DNA from: Diprion similis
Taxonomy: Eukaryota; Arthropoda; Insecta; Hymenoptera; Diprionidae
Assembly: GCF_021155765.1 (NCBI RefSeq)
Contig: NC_060110.1
Coordinates: 248,001 to 312,000, forward strand
DNA length: 64,000 nucleotides
Direction: 5' to 3'
Each line of letters starts with the position of its first letter. The stretch's first letter is position 1. Positions 1-9,618 of this stretch are shown here, in pieces. A program made the position numbers and the translations under genes. The notes under the pieces are model-generated. The model was not told where the DNA came from, did not search any database, and was given only the letters and a program-made list of their open reading frames with translations.

Positions 1-1
1 A

Positions 2-1714
2 AATGCACTAATACGAAACAAGAAAGGCAAAGCTGTCATCCGTGCTATCAACACGACTGACGAAGACAAGTTAGTAATCGTGCCCACTGTTGAATCATTA
101 GATGCAAGCGAAGCTATTCCGCTCGCTGGAATAGATGACGCAGATGAGCAAACGGAAAGTAATAATATTGAAATATCAACTTGCAACTCTAGAGAGCGTT
201 CAGATGCCATAATCGAACTACTCCGGTTAGATCACCTTGCCGAAGAAGAACGAGATAGTGTCGAAAGAATTGTTAGGGAAAATGCCGACATATTCCATAT
301 TCCCGGTGAAGCATTAGGTAGCACCACAGCCATAAAACATAAAATAACAACTACAGATAGTATTCCTGTACACACAAAACAATACAGATTTCCTCCAATA
401 CACAAGGAAGAAATAGCAAAGCAAGTTAAAGAGATGGAAGAAAACGATATAATTAGACAATCAGTATCACCATACAGTTCTCCTCTCTGGATCGTGCCTA
501 AAAAACCCGATTCGAAAGGAAATAAAAGATGGCGAATCGTGATAGATTACCGAGGCTTAAACGAAAAAACAATCGGTGACGCGTACGCATTACCAAATAT
601 CACAGAAATTTTGGATCAGTTAGGAAGCGCGCGTTACTTTTCAATATTCGACTTAGCATCAGGTTTTCATCAAATACAAATGGACGAAGAAGATGCATGT
701 AAAACCGCATTTTCCACTCCATATGGACATTACGAATTCATGCGAATGCCCCTTGGATTAAAAAACGCACCTGCGACTTTCCAAAGATTAAAGGACCAAG
801 TACTTTTGGGTCTACAAGGAATAGAATTATTCATTTATCTAGACGACATTGTCGTTCATGCTACTTCACTCAAAGAACATGAGACAAAAATAAATAGATT
901 GATGAACAAACTCCGCAATGCCAATTTAGTTTTGCAACCAGACAAATGTGAATTTTTGAGACACGAGGTCACGTACCTAGGTCATATAATCAGTGATAAA
1001 GGAGTCGAGCCAGATTCGAAAAAAATTGAATCAGTAAAAAAATTTCCGACGCCTAAAACAGCGCGAAACATCAAGCAGTTTCTTGGACTAGCAGGGTATT
1101 ACCGTCGCTTTATTCCAGGATTTTCAAAATTAGCAAAACCCCTCACAAATTTATTGAGAAAAGATACAAAGTTCGAATGGAAAAGCGAACATCAGGAAGC
1201 TTTCGAGATATTGCGTGATAAATTGTGCGAAAAACCCATTCTCCAGTACCCGGACTTTGAACGTCCGTTTTTACTTACAACAGATGCATCGGGACACGCA
1301 ATCGGAGGCGTATTGAGTCAAGGTGAAATAGGGAAGGACTTACCCATATCATATATATCTAGAGTTTTAATGTCAGCGGAAAGAAACTATTCCACATTTG
1401 AAAAAGAATTATTGGCCGTAGTATGGTGTGTAAATTATTCCAGGCTTCATGGACGAGAGTTTACCGTAGTATCCGACCAAAAAGCGTTGTCGTGGTTTCA
1501 CAAAAATAAGAACCCTTGTGCACGATTGGTCAGGTGGAAAACATTACTTGCAGAATTTCAATGCACTATAAAGTATGAAAAAGGACACGCTAATACGAAT
1601 GCCGACGCGTTATCTAGAAACCCAATAGACAAACGATCCGAATCCATTAGAACCCGAAGTTGCATATATACAAACAATGGAGTTAGAAACGACAAACGAA
1701 TCAGAAACAACTAA
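2..1714 (+). pseudogene. pol: Ty3/gypsy pol, part 1: reverse transcriptase and RNase H
   Basis: The frame is open from base 2, so the protein enters from outside the window and the protease is missing. RT motifs in order: the WRIVIDYRGLN block near 530-560, FDLASGFHQI (motif A aspartate) near 650, and FIYLDDIVV (motif C, YLDD) near 832-860. The fingers-to-thumb part continues with the FLGLAGYYRRFI block typical of Ty3/gypsy. RNase H follows with the TTDASG aspartate near 1280, the FEKELLAVVW glutamate near 1400 and the SDQKALSWF aspartate near 1475. RT and RNase H active-site residues all look present. After the RNase H tail the reading frame changes between about 1625 and 1677, and the product continues in another frame with the macrodomain ORF. 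This could be decay or a recoding site. The domain style resembles the 17.6/297/gypsy group of insect elements. Confidence 0.88.
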
Positions 1715-2690
1715 TGAAGATATTTTTGAACAACCGCCAGTAATAGAAGAATTGACAGGAGATTTATTCACTGCAGATGAAAATTTCTCATTAGTCCATT
1801 GCGTGGCAGAAGACTTGCATATGGGCGCAGGCATTGCTGTTCACTTTAAGAAAAAGTTTGGTAAAATCAATGAACTCCGAGAACAAAATAAAAAAGTCGG
1901 AGATGTAGCTCAGTTGCAAGTGGGAAGAAGATTCATTTATTATTTGAACACGAAAAAACGAAGTAACGACAAACTCATTATCAAAAATTTAGAAAAAGCA
2001 TTAATTCAACTTAGACGCACGTGTAAGCGTAATAATGATTATCGACTCGCAATGCCCAAGATAGGTTGCGGTCTAGATATGTTGTCATGGAAAACGGTTA
2101 ATAAATTATTTAACAAAATCTTTAAATATCCTTTCAAAATTCGAATTTATTCTTTACCAAACCCAGAAGAAAATTTAGATAAAGACGCCGAACTTACTTT
2201 GGCCGATGATTTAGGTGACATGACGATCACCCCCTTTGAGGAGGTACCACCGATTTATCGAAGCATAGACCTCGAGACAATAGCAGAGGTACCCGATCAG
2301 GTAGAAGAGGCAGGAACCAGCGGAGCTTCTCTCCCCAGGTTACCTGAAAATTTAAACGTAACATTCAAAGATAATGAGGTTGATAATCCTATAGAAAATC
2401 AGGATAATTCAGATGTGAGTGATCAGGAAGAGAATACAGATTCCGAATCAGACAATGACGAACTTTTACACATTGATAGTGACATAGGCGACACCGATGA
2501 AATTTTAGAACCCGGTTCAAGACCTTATGAGTTACGAACGGACTCGGAACTCAAGGTCACAAGGAGCAAAGAAAAACTGTCGATGCATAAAGGTAATGTG
2601 GCTTTCTTTATAACACAGCAGGGCGACCTGTTGATAGCGGAGCACACGACATGCTCAGTAAATACAAAACATGAAAATTCGAAGATTTAA
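1677..2690 (+). CDS. Macrodomain (TARG1/OARD1-like) plus acidic linker within retroelement pol
   Basis: This 337-residue ORF lies exactly between RNase H and integrase, where these elements normally have only a short linker. Residues about 26-165 look like a macrodomain of the ALC1/TARG1 (OARD1) type: a GDLF start, the phosphate-binding loop in EDLHMGAGIAVHFKKKFG, a YYLNTKKR strand and the PKIGCGLD loop with a terminal aspartate. TARG1 enzymes remove ADP-ribose from glutamate/aspartate using a lysine and an aspartate; both residue types occur at the corresponding motif places, but exact alignment is my inference. The rest is acidic and serine-rich (about residues 235-280). The frame differs from both neighbours: a stop (TAG 1626-1628) precedes it in frame, and near 2625-2632 the integrase-side frame takes over. 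Alternatives are another macrodomain subfamily; the fold call is fairly firm, the exact subfamily less so. Confidence 0.8.
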   Translation: MELETTNESETTNEDIFEQPPVIEELTGDLFTADENFSLVHCVAEDLHMGAGIAVHFKKKFGKINELREQNKKVGDVAQLQVGRRFIYYLNTKKRSNDKLIIKNLEKALIQLRRTCKRNNDYRLAMPKIGCGLDMLSWKTVNKLFNKIFKYPFKIRIYSLPNPEENLDKDAELTLADDLGDMTITPFEEVPPIYRSIDLETIAEVPDQVEEAGTSGASLPRLPENLNVTFKDNEVDNPIENQDNSDVSDQEENTDSESDNDELLHIDSDIGDTDEILEPGSRPYELRTDSELKVTRSKEKLSMHKGNVAFFITQQGDLLIAEHTTCSVNTKHENSKI

Positions 2691-4021
2691 CGATGGGTAG
2701 AGCAAGATTGATAGAAAGAGAAAATAGGAAGATAATAGCTCTGCCAATTAAGGAATCGAGAAAACGAAAAGTAGATCCAGAAATATTCATCGAAGCAATA
2801 GCGTCCCTATTGGACGTCGTCATGCAAGTCGAGCTTCCAGAAGTATCAATTTCTAGAACTAATTTTATTGACAATATATTATGGAAAGAAATACTCAGTC
2901 GAATAAAAGCAACGCCTAACGACTGTCCGTGTACGCTAACTATTTACGACGACTTAATAGAAACTCCCCCGGAAGAGATTAGACAGGGTATAATACGAGA
3001 AAATCATGAATCATCCATAGGCGGACACAAGGGTGTTACTAAAACTTACCTTAGAATCGGACAAAAATATTTATGGCCAAATTTGAAGCGCCAGATACAA
3101 GAATATATAAGTAAATGTTTCGAGTGTGCAACATAAAAACTCACTCGTGTAAAGCATAAGCAACCTATGGTAATTACTGATACCCCAGAATCAGCTTTTG
3201 AGAAAATTTCAATGGACATCGTAGGCCCTGTGCCTATGACAAGGATGAATAATAATTATATATTAACAATTCAAGACTTACTTATAAAATATTCTTTAGC
3301 AATGCCTCTTAAAGAAACCGATTCTGTGGCTATCGCAGACGCTTTAATTAAAAATTTTATTTGTATCTATGGTGCGCCTAGACATATCCTAACGGATCAA
3401 CGATCAAATTTAACCAGCTCTCTGATGAAAGCAATAGCAAAAAGATTCCGTATAACTCAAAATAGAACTACAGCATTTCACCCACAGTCTAATGGATCGA
3501 TAGAAAGATCACATCACGTATTAGTAGAATATCTCAAACAATACGTAAGTAATAAATCCGATTGGGACGAGTGGATAGAATTAGCAATGTTTTCATATAA
3601 CACAAGTACCCATGAAGGTACTAGATACGCGCCATACGAGCTAGTTTTTGGCAAAGAAGCCAGAGTCCCTTCAAACTATGCGTCAATTGAACCTGTGACG
3701 GATAGGACGTATGAAGAATATTTGATCACTCTGTGTGAAAAACTGCGCGAGCTCCAAACTCAAGCGGGAAAGAACCTTGTCCAGGCAAAGAATAAATATA
3801 AATTCTATTACGATAAAAGGATAAGATCATTGCAATTAAGACCTAAAGACGAAGTATTTTTACTAAAAGAACCTCATAAAGGTAAATTAGGAGACCAATA
3901 TACAGGCCCGTATGAAGTTTTGGAGATATTACTTAATAATAACGTTAAGCTATCCATATGTGGTAAGAACCGAGTTGTCCACATGGACAAACTGAAGAAG
4001 GCAAGAAGTAATCTAAAGTGA
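2675..4021 (+). pseudogene. pol: Ty3/gypsy pol, part 3: integrase, interrupted
   Basis: The stretch holds an integrase zinc-binding region (the H-x-H part in ENHESSIGGHKG near 3000-3035 and the CFEC pair near 3115-3130). The catalytic core follows with the first aspartate in SMDIVGP (about 3215), the second in LTDQRSN (about 3400) and the glutamate in NGSIERSHH (about 3490-3515). After it comes the FGKEARVPSN region and a C-terminal GPYEVLEI segment near 3905. An in-frame TAA at 3134-3136 separates the zinc finger from the core, and a TGA at 2672-2674 lies just upstream in the same frame. The catalytic triad itself is intact by reading. The ORF ends at 4021; an A-rich stretch and about 140 bp of AT-rich spacer follow before the first nested insertion. 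Confidence 0.87.
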
Positions 4022-4159
4022 TTTTTGAATTACAAAAAAAAAAGAAAACTCATGCCGACCCTTCGATTTTCGTCCACAGGAACACATAACACTTGAAACC
4101 TTTTGTTTAACACCATTTAAATATAAGCTACTATATAAGGCTTGTACACATATATATAT

Positions 4160-6315
4160 TGTAACGGCCACACTCACCTTACGGGGAATCTAAGAATAAG
4201 CTAGGTCGCCAGCAAACGCTCGCAACGTGCACCAGGAATAATTATAAAATTTAATTGAAATCCGAAAGGGAAGAGCTGTTGGGCGCCAGGTCGCAATGAC
4301 CACGATATAGGTAGCGATACGTTAAAGCAGATCAAAAGAAAAAGAAAAAAAAGGAGGTAAACAGCTGCTCTCAGCTGCGGTCCTTGACCTCGGGATGCTC
4401 AGCTGTGAGTTTTTGGCAGAGGGGAACGTGGGGGCAAAGAGTGAAACAAAACACGTAAAACAAAGCACCGTAGGTTAGTAGCTGAAAGAGGGATTTATTT
4501 GAGGTAGATAAGGAAAGTCTCAACTACGCAACCTTGAACATGCCACCTCGTCGGTAAAACAGAGTACAGATAGGTCCCCGTGACGCGTCACGAAAGGCGA
4601 CGGGAAACACGGGGCGGGGGGGGGGGGGGGGGGACGAGAATAACAAGGTTTTAACAAAAGAATTAATATCAGGGATACAATTAATGGACGGTGACGCCAA
4701 GCTAAGCGACACAAAATGGCAAAACTAGAACACCTAACTCGACATACAATATTTCAACAAATTATTTATCGATAATTACACACGCGGGATTGAATATTAA
4801 TTACTCTAGGACTTATTCGATAGAATATCACAAGATCACATAGATAGTTACAACGATATGAATAACACAAACAGGCAGGAAGATATTATACAAAAGGGAC
4901 AACACTCAGTAGTTGTCGCGAATATTTATCGAATACTGACTATTTTTTCGGTCCTTGTTATTTTATATTAACAATTGCGGTCGACTATACGCGATGTCGG
5001 TAACAAACTATACTGTGACACGGAGTATATGGACTAGATAAGGGCGGAATAATGAAGAGACGCTACTAACGCAAATAAAGAATCGCACGCACATGCACAC
5101 ACACACTCACACAGGGGGGGAGGTGATACACGTGATAATACAATAGAAATGAAATGGGGATAAGAATATTAAGAAAATATTAGCACACACCAGGTAAATA
5201 AATTAAAAGGTAGTTAATCTAAAGGTCATAAGCACACGAAAACCCGAGAGAAAAGCAACGGATGGAAGCACCGGTAATGGCGGCTTCGATCAGTTGCGTC
5301 TAAATCGGAATGGGATATATTCAAGAGAGATTCAAGGTAATAACTCGGGGAGTCGTGCGGGAATGGAAGCTTACTCACAAAATTCAGGAGTTAGTAATCC
5401 GTAGGAAAACGATAACAACTAAACACAAAAACACAGAGGTAATTTCAGTGATGCAGATAAGGTACGTCAGGTCACTATGATAGCAGGACGAGAAGTGACG
5501 CTATCATGGCGGTCTTCCCCTAGCTTCGTCAGCGTTGCCAAAACAGTAACAGAAGACAATCGGGAGATGGCATTGGCGCGTTGTCTCTGGAGAAGCCGGC
5601 CGGTAGGTGTCCGGGAAGGGCTCGCGGCTCTCAGCTGTTTCTCCGGGTCCCTCTCGTTGTGCGATAGGCGGCGAACCGTCGGGTTGAGCGGGGTCGAGCG
5701 AGGGTGGTTACGTTCACCGCCGGTAGCCGGGGCCGTTGTCGGCCCGCCGAGGACGAGTTTGCATCTTTTCGATACAGATGGAACTGCGATGCTGGACCAT
5801 CAGGATTTGCGGTTCACCAATTTGACGCCAGATAATATTAGCGGTATTGGAATTGGCGGAATTGGCTAGACGTCGTTCGGTCTCGGCGGCAGTCGTTCGG
5901 AAATGCTCTTTCCCTTCAGTTGATGAACACAGTCCCGTCGATAGGCAGCAGCCCTGGCGATATCTCGGGAGTTCGGTAGCAGAGACCCAGGTACTCGTCT
6001 GAGGCGTTGAGGAACCTGCCTGGGGTGAATCCAAGGAGATGCTCGCATTCCCAGGTTGTTAGGATCGTTCGGGAGGTTAGGTGCTGCCGGCGTTCTCCTT
6101 CTTGACGTGCTCTCGGGGTGCCCGCTCATGGGAAGGGATTGGAGGTAGTCGGGACATAGGGAGAGATATTTAAAACAAACAGAATGAGGAAAATATTCTA
6201 TTTAATTTTAATTCCGCCCATATTGTACGCCATGACTTCTCATCGCTACCGTTTTATAAGAGAATTTGGGGTAGAGGTGGCGGTCTATAACATGCGTTAT
6301 AAGCGCAATGTTACA
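4160..6315. mobile_element. Long solo-LTR-like insertion A (about 2.16 kb), TSD ATAT
   Basis: The unit begins TGTAACGG and ends ATGTTACA, giving TG...CA ends with a short inverted TGTAAC/GTTACA repeat. It is flanked by ATAT on both sides (4156-4159 and 6316-6319). It has no internal copy of its own start, so it is one LTR-like unit rather than a full element. About 115 bp in, at 4278-4290, is a GTTGGGCGCCAGG motif that recurs at the same relative place in insertion B, so A and B look like relatives. A-rich and TACGATA-rich filler makes up the middle; a GC-rich stretch lies at about 5580-6130. The ORFs in it (for example 5477-5869) show no recognisable domain. An 18-base run of G sits at 4616-4633. 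The alternative is a non-autonomous LTR element with very short internal sequence. Confidence 0.7.
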
Positions 6316-6358
6316 ATATATACATATATACGCATAAAAATATATACTCGATATACAC

Positions 6359-9032
6359 TGTGACGCTAAATTCTGTTACCCTCTGACAAGGACTTACCGT
6401 TAACACTTTGGCGCGATTCTCCAATTATTCGATACGATATTTAAGATACGAAAAGATACTCGTTGGGCGCCAGACGCTTCAGCGTCAATTTTTAGAGAAA
6501 AGGGAAAGATACGATACGATAATAATAACTAGAGAACCCGTTGTATGGCTGGCTAGGCTCAAGTACTCACACGAACTGGTAGAGTGGCGGTATCCAAAGG
6601 CAGTTACAACAGTTACGGAAATAAGGAAATAAAGAAATCAAGAAATAAGCTCGAATCAAGTAAATTAACAAGTCAATCCATCGTGTATTATTGATCAGTT
6701 CACAAGCGGTAGTCTAGTCAGGTTTGTTACAGAAAGGTAGCAAAAGATAATTGGTCAACGAGACTAGTTTACAAGATTTTGGTTAAAAGAAGCTAAGCGA
6801 TAATTCGCACAAAAGTGATAGGTAACAAAAGAAATTAATCGTAGGTCGAGAGAAGCGATATAATGCAAAAAGTCTACCTCAACTAGACGTCATTGGGCGA
6901 CGTGATCTTACCCAAATTTCAAAAGCGGCACTACGAGAATTGGTAATTTGTTAAATTAAAGCAAAAGTGAAACTTTAGCGAAAATCGGTAGTTGACGGAA
7001 TTGACGGTAGCTTAGAACGATAGTGACAAGAAAATAATATTGAAATTACGACAAACGGTAATTAGCGAGAAAGATTGACAGTGATATACGATTCACAAAT
7101 GTCGGTAGCTTATACGGAAGAATTATTCACGGCAAGTGAATCGATAATTACAACAGTCAAAATTACGATATTAAATTAACAAGGAAATTCGAAATTACGA
7201 TAACGAGAGAAAATACAAAAGTTATACGAGATTGAGAGGTTTACAGAAGGGATCGCAGAGTAAAAATAATACACTAAATACCCCTGGTTACAATAAGCAA
7301 CTTAAGATAACACAGAAATACGATATTCGGGAAACAAGAAAATATTACAAGGTAATAAGAAATGTAAATCAATATAAGCGATAGAAAACAAAGGTGCGGT
7401 AGTATTTAGCGGCTTAATCTACGCTCAGCTGTACTCCAAGTAGCTCGATATACGATACGAAATTTCATGCACAAAGCAAATAATATAAAACAAGCGATAC
7501 GATACAAAGCGATAGGCAATACTAGTAAGAAAAGTAAAGATAGCGATAGCGATAGACAGTAGAAATTACACAAGCGTTTCTAGCATAAAATTACGAGAAG
7601 CAAAGAAAATCAGATATACAAAAGATAAGCAAAGAAATTCAGACATACAAAAGATAGTTATTCGGTAGTTACAAGGTCGCTCACCATAGGTTTTCGGAAA
7701 TTAATTACAAAACGAAATTATGCAGTCGCACGGCGGCTTACAGCACCTCAATGTCCGTGGACCATGATTCACAAAGATACCGGCATCATTCGATGCAACC
7801 AAAACGATAATTAAGATACGATACAAGAAACAGAAATTAGAGCAACTTCGTAACGGTACGATACATAGGCGAAAGCCTTACCTTAGTCGGCGACGAGATT
7901 AGACACTGACTTTATTTTAAATTAAACTTAAAGAAAAGCATAAAAGAAAGGAAGTGATTTTACAGGAAGGAGTGAAGCTAAAAGATCAAAACGATAGTGG
8001 GTGCGAAAAAGGTAACGATAGCGATAGCGATAAAGGAATAAGCGATAGTGGTAGAATATAAGAGGAAGGTTGAAGGATTTCTAACTAAACGAGAGCGAGG
8101 TGGTAGCGAAGCTGTCTCCTGGCGGGTTGAGCGTAGTTCGGAGTCCGGATCAGCGATCTCGCCGATGTCGTCAGGTGATTCTCCTTCCCCTTCGGCGGTC
8201 ATTCAATCCCCACCATAATTGGGTCATCCCTCTGGCGAATATTGGCTACGCGTTATCGACGATTACCGCTAGATGAGCGTAGTTGACATCACACGTACTT
8301 TTCTTCGGCTGCTGCGTCGTACTGTCCAGATTGCCTGTCATTGGGGGTTCCCTCCACGAAGGCAGGTACGTAGGCTACCTCCGGAAGGTTACCGGATGGG
8401 GTGCAACTCCACATTGTTTGCCTTCGCCGGCTTCGTCGTCTAGGTAGTGGCCAACTGCCCACGATATATCACGAAGATCATGCAGTCACACGGCGGCTTA
8501 CAGCACCTCATCGTCCGTGGACCATGACTCACAATGATTGTAGCCCTTACTGACAGGGAGGCTGCGTCGATCCTCAGGACGAGGGCTTCATCAACTTTGG
8601 ACGTAGTGTTTTGGGTTCGGTCCGGCTCCTGGCCGGTAAGTCGGTGAACGACAGGCTGCGGTCTGCCCTTAATGTCGAACTTACGGCATCCGAAAAAGTA
8701 GGCATTCAAAGTTGTACGGGAGATTCATGTTTACGGAACGGTAGTTGAATTCGTCGGTAGCTGGAACTGTAGTTTTCGGTAGTTGTCGGTAGTTGTCGAT
8801 CTCTCGGTGAATCAAAGAAACGTGTTGATCCCTCGGTGATCGTGATTGCGGTACCTGTTTAGCTTGCGCCGAAGCGCGGGATTACAAAATTTGTACAGAA
8901 AATATTAGTAACTAGTATTTTTCGCCTATATCGTATCGAGCTTGCTTGGAGTACCCCGCCAGGGACGCGTTTTTGGTAGTTTCCTTTAGATTTTTAGCCT
9001 TGTAACGAGCCATTCTGAAATGCCACGTTACA
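6359..9032. mobile_element. Long solo-LTR-like insertion B (about 2.67 kb), TSD ACAC
   Basis: The unit begins TGTGACGC and ends CACGTTACA, with the 4-base duplication ACAC at 6355-6358 and 9033-9036. Only 43 bp (6316-6358) separate it from insertion A. Shared features with A: TGTRACG start, the GTTGGGCGCCAG motif about 100 bp in (6459-6471), long A-rich and CGATA-rich interior and a GC-rich block near the right end (8090-8700). No transposase or polyprotein motif is visible. Four-base TSDs fit gypsy-type integrases. The ATAT and ACAC duplications differ, so A and B are separate insertion events, not one element with two LTRs. Confidence 0.7.
7721..8535 (+). repeat. Two direct copies of a 55-bp motif inside insertion B
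   Basis: A block starting TGCAGTCRCACGGCGGCTTA at 7721-7775 recurs at 8481-8535 with only a few differences by eye. The copies are about 760 bp apart. They suggest a local duplication inside the LTR-like unit or a shared regulatory block; nothing in the sequence tells which. Confidence 0.6.
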
Positions 9033-9086
9033 ACACATAAGTATACATATACACGTATAAATAGTTTTAAAAGGAAAAACCTAACA

Positions 9087-9548
9087 ATGAAGTTACCGGC
9101 AAACGAAGATGGGTTTGACTTTGAGGTAATTTTCTTACAAAAACCTGTCTCTAATAACAAACGGTTAGTTACCATTGAAATTAAGATGTATTCAATAAAA
9201 ATTATAACAAATTTTGGATGCGATGCACTCACGAAATTTACCCTTGTAGAACTAGTTTGTAAGACAAACATAGCTGAAGGCGTTTATGAATTTTTTCGTA
9301 AAATAGTAGAGAGTGTAGATGAAGTAGATGATATGATAACTGATTTCCAATTAGTAGACGTAACAAAGAAACAGATATTGTTTTTCATCAAGATTCATAA
9401 TGGAAAATGGTACCCACCGAGCCTTATCTTCGTAGGCCAGGGAACCATTGGGATACTTTCGGAATATTCCAGGGTAAATAATAAAATCACTTGTATGGAA
9501 ACCGAAAATTATAACAAACTGTTAGAGGACAGTGATATAGAGATATAA
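9087..9548 (+). CDS. Unknown 153-residue ORF between pol and env of the gypsy element
   Basis: I do not recognise this protein. It is uninterrupted, starts at an ATG preceded by an A-rich stretch (AAAAGGAAAAACCTAACA), and ends about 70 bp before the env start. The composition is mixed: hydrophobic strands (IEIKMYSIKIITNF, ILFFIKIHNGKW) alternate with acidic stretches (ESVDEVDDMITD) and an acidic C-terminus (EDSDIEI). No signal peptide, membrane segment or zinc-binding pattern is evident. Its place suggests an accessory protein of the env-bearing element, expressed from pol read-out or a spliced message. It could also be host-derived cargo like the macrodomain. It is one of the few fully open frames in the element. 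Confidence 0.6.
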   Translation: MKLPANEDGFDFEVIFLQKPVSNNKRLVTIEIKMYSIKIITNFGCDALTKFTLVELVCKTNIAEGVYEFFRKIVESVDEVDDMITDFQLVDVTKKQILFFIKIHNGKWYPPSLIFVGQGTIGILSEYSRVNNKITCMETENYNKLLEDSDIEI

Positions 9549-9603
9549 ATTAACCGTTTAAATTTAAGCTAAAATTAAGCAATTGTCAGAAATTCAGTAC
9601 GAA

Positions 9604-9615
9604 TAAACCTTCCAG
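9604..9615 (+). promoter_or_regulatory. Possible splice acceptor just upstream of env
   Basis: The sequence TAAACCTTCCAG ends four bases before the env ATG at 9619. Errantivirus env is known to be made from a spliced subgenomic RNA whose acceptor lies near the env start. The pyrimidine run is short, so this is only a candidate. Confidence 0.35.
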
Positions 9616-9618
9616 GTT

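Noticed and set aside
4520-4714. Two overlapping ORFs on minus with polyproline
   Set aside because: They are produced by the 18-base G run; no domain and no start context.
5477-6129. ORFs in the GC-rich part of insertion A on both strands
   Set aside because: High GC lowers stop frequency; frames overlap on both strands and show no domain.
4160-9032. TGTAAC...GTTACA ends read as terminal inverted repeats of a single 4.9-kb DNA transposon
   Set aside because: Internal ends at 6315 and 6359 each have their own matching 4-bp duplication, which fits two separate LTR-like insertions better.
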